From NCBI GenBank assembly GCA_964551015.1, contig CAZKBP010000060.1, positions 1 through 19,672 of the forward strand: DNA of 19,672 bases. The letters run 5' to 3'. The stretch comes from CAZKBP01 sp964551015 (GTDB lineage Bacteria; Bacteroidota; Bacteroidia; Cytophagales; Microscillaceae). Below are positions 7,589 through 15,435 of the stretch, piece after piece. The first letter of the stretch is position 1, and every line of letters starts with the position of its first letter. Under the pieces are notes generated by a model, which was not told the DNA's origin, ran no database searches, and saw nothing but the letters and a program-made list of their open reading frames with translations. A program made the position numbers and the translations under genes.

Positions 7589-7891
7589 AAGATAAATGCT
7601 CTTGAAGGATAGATGTAATGAGGGGCTGGGTTTATTTAATCCCTGCTGCCCCATCCGAGTGAAATGTCTGCTTTACCTACTAATCTCCAAAATTTTCGTG
7701 TTTTTTCCAGTCGGAAACCCCGAAATTTTCGTAGAAATTTCTTCTTTGAACTTCTTATCCAAAAAAGTTATTTGTAAAGCATTGGTTTTCAATTACCTAA
7801 CTTTAGGTCTTCCTTTTGGCTCCCATTTGGTATTCTCATGATGGATAGAAAAGTGCTTAGGTAGCTATTTTTTAATTTAATCCATATCTCT
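7589..7891. promoter_or_regulatory. Divergent control region, sigma54 activator and AraC genes
   Basis: About 300 bp lie between two divergent regulator genes, so both promoters should be here. A 10-bp direct repeat AAATTTTCGT occurs at 7690-7699 and 7723-7732. The starts are 33 bp apart, close to three helical turns, as expected for two copies of a bound protein. A 14-nt palindrome ACCTAA-CT-TTAGGT lies at 7795-7808. A weak sigma54-like string begins at 7817 but lacks the -12 GC. No TAnnTTTG promoter could be assigned. Confidence 0.4.
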
Positions 7892-8722
7892 ATGAATACT
7901 CAGATGTTCAGCTCCGCTAAGATGACCGCCGCCTCGGCTTCTTCGAGTAGCCCCGAACTCAGCTTTGCAGGCTGGAGCTTTGGAAAGCTACGGGAAATCT
8001 ATTTGCAAAAAGGTTATTACTCGTTGGCCGTTCGTCTGCCCCGGGCTAAGAAACTTAAACTAGATACCGACCAGCCAGTAATCAGTGCCGAATGGATATT
8101 TCTCAGCTTTTGCTTATCGCAGGGGCATCCCCTGCTCTCCGCCGCTCGGCCCTCGGCTTGGCTTCTACTCAGTTCTGATGCGGGTAGAAGCTCCTGGTTG
8201 TCAGCGGTATCCAGTAGGCTTAGGCTCTTTACGCTCCAAGATCCTACTTCTCAGCAACTCATGGGCACGCTGGTTCGGGAGATTCACCGCAGCAAAAAAA
8301 TCAAGAGCCAATACATCGAGGCACTGGCACTGGCTATATGCCTCCGTGAAATGGCTCAGATGCAGCCACAGGCTCCGGTTGCTTCTGACACGCATGCGCC
8401 GCTTACACCTTTCAAGCTCCAACAGATCAAGGATCACATTGAGGCACATCTTGACCAGAAGCTCGAGCTCGAGGAGCTAAGCCAAATCGCCAACATGAGT
8501 CCCTCCTATTTCTCCCGGGCCTTCAAAGCGATGACGGGGCGTTCTCCCTTTCAATACATTCAGGACGAGCGAATGCAGCGGGCGCGTCGTTTGATTACAG
8601 AGACCAAGCAAGCCATCAATTTGATTTGTCTGGAAGTTGGCTTTGATAATCCGGCGCATTTTACGAATAGTTTTAAAAAGTACTTCGGAGTTTCTCCCAA
8701 AACTTATCGTAAAAACACTTAG
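7892..8722 (+). CDS. AraC-family transcriptional regulator
   Basis: A 276-residue protein with a clear AraC/XylS DNA-binding domain in the last 105 or so residues. The first HTH contains LELEELSQIANMSPSYFSRA, followed by the linker FKAMTGRSPFQYI. The second HTH ends in VGFDNPAHFTNSFKKYFG and the usual closing SPKTYRK. The N-terminal 165 residues are not recognisable as a cupin or other known sensor, and the first 20 or so are Ser/Ala-rich. The effector is therefore unknown. It is transcribed divergently from the sigma54 activator and convergently with the histidine kinase, with only 24 bp between stop codons, which ties the three genes together as a regulatory block. The start is the ATG at 7892. 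Confidence 0.9.
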   Translation: MNTQMFSSAKMTAASASSSSPELSFAGWSFGKLREIYLQKGYYSLAVRLPRAKKLKLDTDQPVISAEWIFLSFCLSQGHPLLSAARPSAWLLLSSDAGRSSWLSAVSSRLRLFTLQDPTSQQLMGTLVREIHRSKKIKSQYIEALALAICLREMAQMQPQAPVASDTHAPLTPFKLQQIKDHIEAHLDQKLELEELSQIANMSPSYFSRAFKAMTGRSPFQYIQDERMQRARRLITETKQAINLICLEVGFDNPAHFTNSFKKYFGVSPKTYRKNT

Positions 8723-8746
8723 ACGCCTCCTGAGCTGGGTATAACC

Positions 8747-10645
8747 CTAATAGGCTGGCTCCAAGGCCAAGACTGCTGGAAAAACAATGCTTAGGATACA
8801 GCCCTGCCCAGGCTCAGATTTTATAGTCAATTTGCCCTGTAGCTGTGTGCTCAGATTCTTGATCAGTCCCAGTCCCAGAGAGTTGCTTTTCAAGGCTGAC
8901 TCGCCTGCGAAGCCTACTCCATTGTCGGCAATACTCAGGCACAGCATGGGGGGTGCTTCGGAGTTTAGGAGAGAAAGTCTAACCCATACGCTGCCGGCTC
9001 TCCCCTCTGGAAAAGCATACTTCAAAGCATTGGTGATGGCTTCATTTACAATCAGGCCGAGCGGGATGATTTGCTGGGCATCAAGGTGGATATCTTCTGC
9101 TTCCAGCCTGAGGTCAATTGCTTGCTGAGGCGGGACAAGCAGATTGATCTCTTCTAAAAGATTTTCCAGATAAGGCTTGAGAGCAATGGGCTCGGAAGAA
9201 GAACGATGATAAAGTGCCTGGTGTAGCAGGCGGACGGCCTCTACCTGCCCACGATTGTTGGCCAGGATTTGCCGAATATTTTTGTCCTGGAGGCGGTTCA
9301 TTTGCAGATTGAGCAGGCTGTAGAGTATGTTCAGATTATTTTTGGTGCGGTGCTGCATTTCTTCGTAGAGTGTTTCTTTCTGACGAAGAGTATCCTGAAT
9401 TAAAGTCTTTTGTTGGAGAATTTCGTCCTGTTGTTGATTAAGGACTTTCTTTTGTGCCTTTAGCAAGATGTTATCACGGCGTTTTACCTGATATTGCCGA
9501 TAGACGAGATAAGAGATCACCAATAAGGAAAGAGAAATTGCAATACTCAGGAGGAGCCAAAGATAGCTTTGCCGAGCCTGTAGTGCCTGCAATTTGGTCT
9601 CTTTCTCCAGTTCACTGATTCGTTTTTCCTTTTGGAGGCTTTGATACTTTAGTTCTAATTCATTGATTTTTTCATTCTTTTCTTGGTCGCTGAGTTGGGC
9701 AAATAATTGCTGGTATCGCTCTTGGTAGCGATAGGCAGAATCATAGCGTCCTTGCAGAGCGTAGGATTTGGCCAGAGTTTCGTAGGCTTCGGCCAGGTTG
9801 AGAGAAGCTTCTACCTGTTGAGCTATTTGCAAGCCTTTGTGGGCGTAGAAGAGGCTGGAGTCTGGATTTTGAAGCGCCTGATAGGTCTGGGCGATGTTGA
9901 TGTAATAGCCACCGAGGTTGTAGAGATCATCCTTGAGTTGTTTACGAATTTGAACTGCCTTTTGAAAATGTTGGAGTGCCTGCTGGTAAGACTCTTTTCT
10001 TTTGTAAAGCAGGCCGAGGTTATTCAGGATGGCGGCCTGTGAGCTCAGGTTCTTTTGCTCGAGAGCGATTTGGTAAGCTTCCTCGAAGTACTGCTGCGCC
10101 TTAGGATAATCTTCACGGCGGTAGTAAATCAGGGCAATATTGTCCAAGACCATCCCTACCCCTGAGTGGTTGTCTATTTCCCGGCACTTTTCTAATGATT
10201 TTTCAAAATAAAGGAGGGCTTTATCGTCTTGTCCTTGTTTGCGAAATATATTTCCCAGCGCATTGGCCACTTTTGCTTCACCGTCTTTATTCTTTTGTTT
10301 TTCAAAAGCGTGCAGCGCCTTGTAATACCAGGTCGTGGCTTGTTCGTAATCGCCTTGGTAGTAGTAAGGAATGCCCATGGCATAATAGGCGTAGCCACTC
10401 AGGGCATCGAGCTGGCTCTCTTCAACGAGGCGGAGTGCTTTCTGGGCGTACAGGATGGCGGAATCAGGCTGTGTACGGCAATATGCACCCGAAATCCTCA
10501 TGGTAATCACAGCCCGTAGAGAGTCATTATCGGCTGCTTGGTAGGTCTTTTGTAGCTTCTGGACAAAGGCCTTATCTTGAGCGCGACCACTAGAAATTAC
10601 TCCCAGCAGGAAGGAAGCCCACAGTAATTTAAGAAAAAGATGCAT
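8747..10645 (-). CDS. Secreted-sensor TPR histidine kinase (HisKA_2 type)
   Basis: A 632-residue sensor kinase from the ATG at 10645, which places a signal peptide (residues 1-22, ending GRAQ) at the N-terminus. An upstream in-frame GTG would bury it. Residues of about 30-320 are tetratricopeptide repeats such as YYYQGDYEQATTWYYKAL. A coiled coil leads to one membrane helix at about 361-382, so the TPR part is probably periplasmic. The kinase core has the phosphoacceptor region EMQHRTKNNLNILYSLLNLQ with H432, as in HisKA_2 enzymes, then N534 of the N-box, D574 in DNGVGF and a SLGLGLI G2 box. There is no receiver domain, so it needs a partner. The receiver-bearing activator encoded at 5048-7588 is the nearest candidate, though HisKA_2 kinases more often pair with LytTR or small receivers. 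Confidence 0.92.
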   Translation of the reverse strand: MHLFLKLLWASFLLGVISSGRAQDKAFVQKLQKTYQAADNDSLRAVITMRISGAYCRTQPDSAILYAQKALRLVEESQLDALSGYAYYAMGIPYYYQGDYEQATTWYYKALHAFEKQKNKDGEAKVANALGNIFRKQGQDDKALLYFEKSLEKCREIDNHSGVGMVLDNIALIYYRREDYPKAQQYFEEAYQIALEQKNLSSQAAILNNLGLLYKRKESYQQALQHFQKAVQIRKQLKDDLYNLGGYYINIAQTYQALQNPDSSLFYAHKGLQIAQQVEASLNLAEAYETLAKSYALQGRYDSAYRYQERYQQLFAQLSDQEKNEKINELELKYQSLQKEKRISELEKETKLQALQARQSYLWLLLSIAISLSLLVISYLVYRQYQVKRRDNILLKAQKKVLNQQQDEILQQKTLIQDTLRQKETLYEEMQHRTKNNLNILYSLLNLQMNRLQDKNIRQILANNRGQVEAVRLLHQALYHRSSSEPIALKPYLENLLEEINLLVPPQQAIDLRLEAEDIHLDAQQIIPLGLIVNEAITNALKYAFPEGRAGSVWVRLSLLNSEAPPMLCLSIADNGVGFAGESALKSNSLGLGLIKNLSTQLQGKLTIKSEPGQGCILSIVFPAVLALEPAY

Positions 10646-11014
10646 AGTGATTAACTGGATTTTTTTTAAAAAAAATAAAAATTTCGGAAAAATCAAACCC
10701 CTCGCCAGCCTCATTGCCTGGAATGTAATCACTTGTTTCTCAAATAAAATTCTCCCTCCCCCCAGTGCAAAACTTTGTAATTAGCTCACTTGAAGCGTCG
10801 ACCTACCCCCGTTTTTGGAATAAGCAGAACCTGAGTCCCTGCTTTGATATTTATTTTTAAACAAAAGAATATAAATATCACAAAAACTCGAAAGTTCTCC
10901 ACTCGATTTCTCCCCAATTTTGTATTGTCCTCAGATGAATAAGACAATCTCATCTCAGACATTACCAAGGTTCATTTTTTTAATATTCATTCAAATTTCA
11001 AAAATTTGGTTCCT
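10646..11014. promoter_or_regulatory. Divergent intergenic region rich in dyads
   Basis: About 370 bp lie between the kinase (-) and the isochorismatase-fold gene (+). It holds an 18-nt perfect palindrome of eight T then eight A (10659-10676), 14 nt before the kinase ATG. AGTGATTA (10646-10653) pairs with TAATCACT (10726-10733). TGATATTTAT (10845-10854) pairs with ATAAATATCA (10871-10880). A short ATTGTC/GACAAT pair lies near 10923-10951. No coding frame is convincing. These are candidate operators or leader hairpins for two divergent promoters; I could not place -33/-7 boxes. Confidence 0.45.
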
Positions 11015-11755
11015 ATGAAAAAGACAATTTTGCTCCTAGCCCTCGCTTTGTATAGCACGGGCGTATTTGCACAGTGGAAACAATATAATCCGAATCCCAA
11101 TAATGATCCGGCCAATGCTTCTCAAGAACTGCTGAACCCAGAGAACCACGTGCTCCTGATGATCGACCACGAGAGCCAGATGGCCTTCGCCGTGGAGTCT
11201 CAGCCAATTGAAGAGTTACGTAACAATTCTGGTTTGATTTCTGGTACGGCCAAAATTTATAACATTGCCACCGTGATTACCACCGTAGCCGAGAAGTCTT
11301 TTAGCGGCCCGGTTTTCCCTGAAATTCGCGAGTATTTCCCAGATTCTAAGCAATATATAGATCGTACAACGATGAACTCTTGGGAAGATACGCGGGTGGT
11401 CAAAGCTGTGGGCGATTTCAATAAGAAAAAACTCGTAATTGCAGGGCTTTGGACAGAGGTCTGTGTGCTGACAGCCGCTCTCTCGGCCATGGAGGATGGC
11501 TATGAGGTGTATGCCATCACGGATGCTTCGGGCGGTATTTCTCAGGAAGCACACGATATGGCCATTACCCGAATGGTGCAAGCAGGTGTGAAGCCCGTTA
11601 CTTCCCTGCAATATCTTCTGGAAATCCACCGCGATTGGGCACGCAGTGATATGTACGCCGATGTCTTGAAAATCTCCAAGAAATACGGAGGAGCCTATGG
11701 TTTAGGAATTGATTATATCAAAACCATGGGCGAATGGATGAAGGAAAGCAAGTAA
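11015..11755 (+). CDS. Secreted isochorismatase-family (YcaC-like) hydrolase
   Basis: A 246-residue cysteine hydrolase of the isochorismatase fold. A typical signal peptide covers residues 1-19 (TGVFAQ cleavage region), which is unusual because most YcaC-like proteins are cytoplasmic. The catalytic Asp is D51 in MIDHES and the nucleophile is C150 in GLWTEVCVL. The third, basic residue of the triad is not certain; R117 in the YIDRTTMNSW segment sits near where family members have the conserved basic residue. The DASGG and ITRMVQAG segments are also characteristic. The substrate is unknown; the fold hydrolyses amides or vinyl ethers. The ATG at 11015 is chosen over the TTG at 11006 because it directly begins MKKT of the signal peptide. 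A terminator follows the gene. Confidence 0.88.
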   Translation: MKKTILLLALALYSTGVFAQWKQYNPNPNNDPANASQELLNPENHVLLMIDHESQMAFAVESQPIEELRNNSGLISGTAKIYNIATVITTVAEKSFSGPVFPEIREYFPDSKQYIDRTTMNSWEDTRVVKAVGDFNKKKLVIAGLWTEVCVLTAALSAMEDGYEVYAITDASGGISQEAHDMAITRMVQAGVKPVTSLQYLLEIHRDWARSDMYADVLKISKKYGGAYGLGIDYIKTMGEWMKESK

Positions 11756-11764
11756 GAACAAGGT

Positions 11765-11807
11765 GCATTGGCCCCCATTGACAAGGGGGCTAAGTGCTTA
11801 TTTTTAG
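11765..11807 (+). terminator. Intrinsic terminator after the isochorismatase-fold gene
   Basis: GCCCCC (11771-11776) and GGGGGC (11785-11790) form the core stem around an 8-nt loop. The stem is extended by GCATTG against TAAGTGC with one bulge and followed by TTATTTTTAG. It starts 10 nt past the stop codon and suggests that the next gene has its own promoter. Confidence 0.75.
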
Positions 11808-11864
11808 AAATTTTTTTGCAAAAAACCCTCTGCAATGTGAAAGCTTGGGCTCAGACTCTGATCC

Positions 11865-11907
11865 GATTCGGCTCCGAACCCATCTCAGAGAGGCAAGGAG
11901 CCGAATC
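11865..11907 (+). promoter_or_regulatory. Perfect 11-bp hairpin upstream of amidohydrolase
   Basis: GATTCGGCTCC (11865-11875) pairs exactly with GGAGCCGAATC (11897-11907) across a 21-nt loop, 34 nt before the amidohydrolase ATG. The left arm also reads TTCGG-CT-CCGAA with the bases that follow it, so a short alternative pairing exists. No T-run follows. It may be a leader structure or an operator. Confidence 0.5.
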
Positions 11908-11941
11908 ACCATAAAGATTATCTCACATAACACCACTTGAA

Positions 11942-13747
11942 ATGATGAAGAAACTAAGCCTAAATACACTAATCTGGTTGAGCCTGGTTTGGCTAAGCTT
12001 TGCCTGCTCACCCTCAGAAGGAACCGAAAACCAGGCCGAGGTTGCCGATATGATTATCCTCAATGCCAAGGTAGCTACCCTGAGCGGAGAAAGCCAGTTT
12101 GCCGAAGCCCTCGCTGTCAAAGAGGGTAAGTTCATCAAGGTAGGTAGCCAGGCCGAAGTAGAAGCCCTCCGAGGAGATAGTACGCAAGTGATTGATGCCC
12201 AAGGCAAAACCCTGATTCCTGGCCTCAATGACTCCCACACTCACCTCATCCGGGCTGGTCTCAATTACAATATGGAACTGCGCTGGGACGGCGTACGCTC
12301 CCTCGAACAAGCCCTCCAGATGCTCAAAGAACAAGCCGCCCGCACCCCCGAAGGCCAGTGGGTACGGGTAGTCGGGGGCTGGGGGCAATATCAGTTTGAA
12401 GAAAAACGCCTCCCCACGCTTGAAGAAATCAACGAAGCTGTACCCGATAAGCCCGTGTATATTCTCTATCTCTATTCTTTGGGATATTTGAATAAAAAAG
12501 GCTTAGAGGTGCTGGGCTACAATGCCAATACCACCTTCCCCGGTGGCGAAGTAGAACTCGGCGAAGACGGTAACCCCACAGGGCTGCTTGTAGCCAAGCC
12601 CAGTGCTCTGCTGCTCTACAAAACCCTAGTAGAACTGCCCAAGCTGAACCAAGAAGAACAGCTCAACTCTACCCTGCACTACTATCGGGAATTGAATCGC
12701 CTTGGTATCACCAGCGCCATTGATGCCGGAGGTGGAGGACAATATTATCCTAACAATTACGAAGTGGCCGAAACCCTCGCCAAACAAGGCAAACTCAGCG
12801 TACGGACGGCCTACTATCTCTTCGCTCAGGAAAAAGGCAAGGAAAAGGAATTCTTTGAAGAATGGACTAAGAAACTAGAGTTTGGTAAAAACCAGGCCAT
12901 GTTCAAACCCAATGGCTACATCATGCACGGGGCAGGAGAAAACCTGACCTGGGCTGCCGCAGATTTTGAGAATTTCCTCGAGCCTCGCCCTGAACTCGGC
13001 GAAGATATGGAAGGAGAACTGGAACCCATCATAGAGATTCTGGCCAAAAACCAATGGGCCTTCCGTATCCACGCTACTTACAATGAAAGCATAGAACGCT
13101 TCCTGGATATTTTTGAAAAAGTAGACAAAAAGTATCCCTTCCTCAACGAAGTACGCTGGATCATTGACCACGCTGAAACCATCAACGACGAAAACCTACA
13201 ACGTATCAAGGCCATGGGCGGCGGTATTGCCGTACAGGATCGGATGTTCTTCCAAGGTGAATACTTCGTAGAACGCTACGGAGCCGAGGCCGCCCGACGT
13301 AGCCCACCCATCCGTAAGATGCTCGATCTGGGTATTCCCGTAGGCTTTGGTACTGATGGCACGCGAGTATCTAGCTACAATGTCTGGCTAACACTTTATT
13401 GGGCCGTTACAGGCAAGACCTGGGGTGGTATGCAACTCTACGGCCAAGACAATCTGCTCAGCCGCGAAGAAGCTCTGCGCCTGCTCACCAACGGAAGTGC
13501 CTGGTTTTCTGGCGAAGAAAAACAGAAAGGACTTATCCAAAAGGGCTACTTTGCAGATTTTGCCCTGCTCTCAGAGGATTACTTTACCGTGCCTGAAGAG
13601 AAAATCAAAGATATCCACTCAGTACTGACCGTGGTAAACGGCGATATTGTCTACGCCGATCGAGATTTCCAATCCTATGATCCAGGAATTGCCGAGCCCA
13701 TCCCGGCTTGGTCTCCGGTCAAATATTATGGAGGTTATCAGGATTAA
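11942..13747 (+). CDS. Lipoprotein amidohydrolase (YtcJ-like, Amidohydro_3)
   Basis: A 601-residue metal-dependent amidohydrolase of the YtcJ type. An N-terminal lipoprotein signal (residues 3-22, lipobox LSFAC with C22) anchors it to the envelope. The entry beta-sandwich (VADMIILNAKVATL, about 35-47) leads to the first metal motif DSHTHL with H99 and H101. Further conserved ligands are the His in FRIHATYN, the His in WIIDHAE and the late Asp in GFGTDGTRV. The C-terminal segment with KGYFADFALLSEDYF is the family's typical return to the small domain. Family members hydrolyse amides, formamides or lactones; the substrate here is unknown. With the preceding secreted hydrolase and the downstream porin it forms an envelope-facing set. 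Two ATGs lie at 11942 and 11945, and either may start it. Confidence 0.9.
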   Translation: MMKKLSLNTLIWLSLVWLSFACSPSEGTENQAEVADMIILNAKVATLSGESQFAEALAVKEGKFIKVGSQAEVEALRGDSTQVIDAQGKTLIPGLNDSHTHLIRAGLNYNMELRWDGVRSLEQALQMLKEQAARTPEGQWVRVVGGWGQYQFEEKRLPTLEEINEAVPDKPVYILYLYSLGYLNKKGLEVLGYNANTTFPGGEVELGEDGNPTGLLVAKPSALLLYKTLVELPKLNQEEQLNSTLHYYRELNRLGITSAIDAGGGGQYYPNNYEVAETLAKQGKLSVRTAYYLFAQEKGKEKEFFEEWTKKLEFGKNQAMFKPNGYIMHGAGENLTWAAADFENFLEPRPELGEDMEGELEPIIEILAKNQWAFRIHATYNESIERFLDIFEKVDKKYPFLNEVRWIIDHAETINDENLQRIKAMGGGIAVQDRMFFQGEYFVERYGAEAARRSPPIRKMLDLGIPVGFGTDGTRVSSYNVWLTLYWAVTGKTWGGMQLYGQDNLLSREEALRLLTNGSAWFSGEEKQKGLIQKGYFADFALLSEDYFTVPEEKIKDIHSVLTVVNGDIVYADRDFQSYDPGIAEPIPAWSPVKYYGGYQD

Positions 13748-13821
13748 TTTTATGTAAGTAAATGCTAAACAGTCGCCGGTAATAGACTTCCATTGAAATA
13801 CCCCTACGTGTTTTCAGGGTT

Positions 13822-13846
13822 CTGCCCTAAGGCTGGCAGAGCGAAA
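13822..13846 (+). other. Weak hairpin between amidohydrolase and YceI genes
   Basis: TCTGCC and GGCAGA (roughly 13825-13844) can form a 6-bp stem with an 8-nt loop in the 138-bp gap before the YceI gene. No T-run follows, so read-through is expected. Nothing else stands out in the gap. Confidence 0.25.
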
Positions 13847-13885
13847 CATTACATTCTTTATCAACAACATTTAACCTAAAATAAG

Positions 13886-14425
13886 ATGGAAACAGCCACC
13901 AAAACCCTGTGGGTCATTGACCCCTCGCATTCTGAGATACACTTTAAAGTTAAACACATGATGGTTTCTACTGTAACAGGTGCTTTCCAAGAGTTTGAAG
14001 GGAGCCTTGAAACCGAAAATGAGGACTTTGAGAATGCTCAAATCCACTTTTCGGCACAGGTAGATAGCATTAACACCAATAATCAGCAGAGAGATCAACA
14101 TCTAAAGTCTGATGACTTCTTCAACGCGGAGGAATTCCCTCAATTGACCTTTAAATCCAAATCTTTGAGCAAAACTCAGGATGACTGGTACGAATTGAAA
14201 GGCGACCTGACCATCCGCAACCAAACTCAGGAAGTAAGCCTCGAGGTAGAGCATCATGGGACAGCCTTAGACCCCTATGGGCAAATCAAGGCCGGTTTTG
14301 AGATCAGGGGCAAAATTAGCCGTAAGGCTTTCGGGCTAACATGGAACGCCGTAACCGAGGCTGGTCAAGTTGTGGTCAGTGATGAGGTACGTCTGGCTCT
14401 GAATGTACAATTAATTAAACAATAA
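13886..14425 (+). CDS. YceI family protein
   Basis: A 179-residue protein spanning a complete YceI-like domain, a lipocalin-like barrel that binds isoprenoid-type lipids. The opening WVIDPSHSEIHFKVKHMMVSTVTGAF is diagnostic, quoted here only through the cores DPSHSEIHFKVKHM and GAFQEFEGSL. The central DDFFNAEEFPQLTFKS and the C-terminal GKISRKAFGLTWN follow in family order. There is no signal peptide, so this copy should be cytoplasmic, unlike E. coli YceI. In many Bacteroidota and Proteobacteria, YceI genes sit near DoxX and stress-related genes, as here, with DoxX next at 14487. The 61-bp gap contains a hairpin without a T-run, so co-transcription is likely. The start is the ATG at 13886. 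Confidence 0.92.
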   Translation: METATKTLWVIDPSHSEIHFKVKHMMVSTVTGAFQEFEGSLETENEDFENAQIHFSAQVDSINTNNQQRDQHLKSDDFFNAEEFPQLTFKSKSLSKTQDDWYELKGDLTIRNQTQEVSLEVEHHGTALDPYGQIKAGFEIRGKISRKAFGLTWNAVTEAGQVVVSDEVRLALNVQLIKQ

Positions 14426-14433
14426 GCCCGAGC

Positions 14434-14465
14434 AGAAGGGTCGGCTCCCTAGGGCTGCCCCTTCT
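14434..14465 (+). other. Hairpin between YceI and DoxX genes
   Basis: AGAAGGG (14434-14440) pairs with CCCTTCT (14459-14465), with an inner CCCTAGGG palindrome in the loop. There is no following T-run, so it is more likely an mRNA stability or processing element within an operon than a terminator. Confidence 0.4.
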
Positions 14466-14486
14466 CAGATTTGAAAATGACCAGAC

Positions 14487-14918
14487 ATGAAAAAGTTGCT
14501 CAAAAATCTGCTCTCCACCCAAGTCTCTGACGCTTATCTGGATAGCGCGCTGCTGTTTTTCCGGGCAGGCGCAGGGCTTGGTATGATTCATACCCACGGG
14601 ATGAAAAAGGTGATAGATTTCCAAGCCGAGGTAGCCAGTATTCCTGACCCTCTGGGAATAGGCGGATATCCAAGTGCTGTGGTAGCGGTGCTAATTAATA
14701 TTGTATGCGCGGGCTTGGTAGTGATGGGCTTTTTTACCCGCTTGAATGCTTTGTTGATTCTGGGATTGACCTTGATGGGCCTGCTGGTGGTACATGCAGC
14801 CGACCCTTGGCCGGTTAGAGATGTGCCTTATATGTATTCACTGGCCTTTGGTCTGATCCTCTTGCTGGGGGCGGGGCGCTACTCGCTAGATCAGCAGCTT
14901 TATCGACGATTAAACTAA
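14487..14918 (+). CDS. DoxX family membrane protein
   Basis: A 143-residue inner-membrane protein with four hydrophobic segments, the usual DoxX size and topology. The first segment contains ALLFFRAGAGLGMIHTHGMKK, seen here as FFRAGAGLGM and HGMKK, matching the conserved RxxxGxxxxxHG start of the family. The IPDPLGIGG motif follows before the second helix. The third helix ends in HAADPW, near the conserved charged position, and the C-terminal helix contains LLLGAGRYSLD, the typical GxGxxSLD ending. DoxX proteins are linked to thiol or oxidant stress complexes or to quinone-type redox partners; the partner here is not identified. It follows the YceI gene by 61 bp and is probably in the same transcript. 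Confidence 0.9.
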   Translation: MKKLLKNLLSTQVSDAYLDSALLFFRAGAGLGMIHTHGMKKVIDFQAEVASIPDPLGIGGYPSAVVAVLINIVCAGLVVMGFFTRLNALLILGLTLMGLLVVHAADPWPVRDVPYMYSLAFGLILLLGAGRYSLDQQLYRRLN

Positions 14919-14982
14919 GCTTACATTTAAAAAATCGAAAAATATTTGATCAAGCATCAAGATTTCCAAACTAGATAACACC

Positions 14983-15432
14983 ATGAAAACGATTTATTTT
15001 TTTCTGATATTGGCCATCATTTCGGGTGCGGTCTTGCCGATCCAAGCTGGGCTGAATATGAAAATGGGCAGAGCAGTAGGCGATCCGGTTTATGCTGCGC
15101 TCATCTCCTTTGTAGTAGGCTCAGGGGGCCTTTTTATATATACTCTGCTTACTCGTGTAGATTTATCCCAGATCAATCAGGTTGGTTCACTACATTGGTC
15201 GGTCTGGACGGCGGGGCTGCTGGGGGCTTTTTATGTGGCGGCGGTCATTATTTTGGTGCCCAAGATCGGGGCCGCACTGACCTTCGGGCTGGTAGTGGCC
15301 GGGCAGTTGAGCTTATCTTTATTGCTAGATCATTATGGTCTGCTGGGTTTGCCTGTGCATACGCTGAATGGATTCCGAGTGCTTGGCATTGTACTTATCA
15401 TTGCCGGGGTAGTTTTGATCAGAAATTTCTAA
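14983..15432 (+). CDS. YdcZ-type (DUF606/DMT superfamily) membrane protein
   Basis: A 149-residue protein with five hydrophobic stretches. It opens with the family-typical segment ISGAVLPIQAGLNMKMG, followed by GDPVYAALISFVVGS and a GLLGAFYVAAVIILVPKIG core. The C-terminus has LDHYGLLG and RVLGIVLIIAGVVLIRNF. Single-domain YdcZ-like proteins are half-size members of the drug/metabolite transporter group and probably act as dimers; their substrates are largely unknown. The gene lies 64 bp after doxX-like and only 3 bp before the porin gene, so translational coupling with the porin is likely. The start is the ATG at 14983. Confidence 0.88.
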   Translation: MKTIYFFLILAIISGAVLPIQAGLNMKMGRAVGDPVYAALISFVVGSGGLFIYTLLTRVDLSQINQVGSLHWSVWTAGLLGAFYVAAVIILVPKIGAALTFGLVVAGQLSLSLLLDHYGLLGLPVHTLNGFRVLGIVLIIAGVVLIRNF

Positions 15433-15435
15433 GCA

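Noticed and set aside
7817..7832. Sigma54 promoter upstream of the AraC gene
   Set aside because: TGGC and correct spacing are present, but the -12 element reads GT instead of the near-invariant GC, so the match is too weak.
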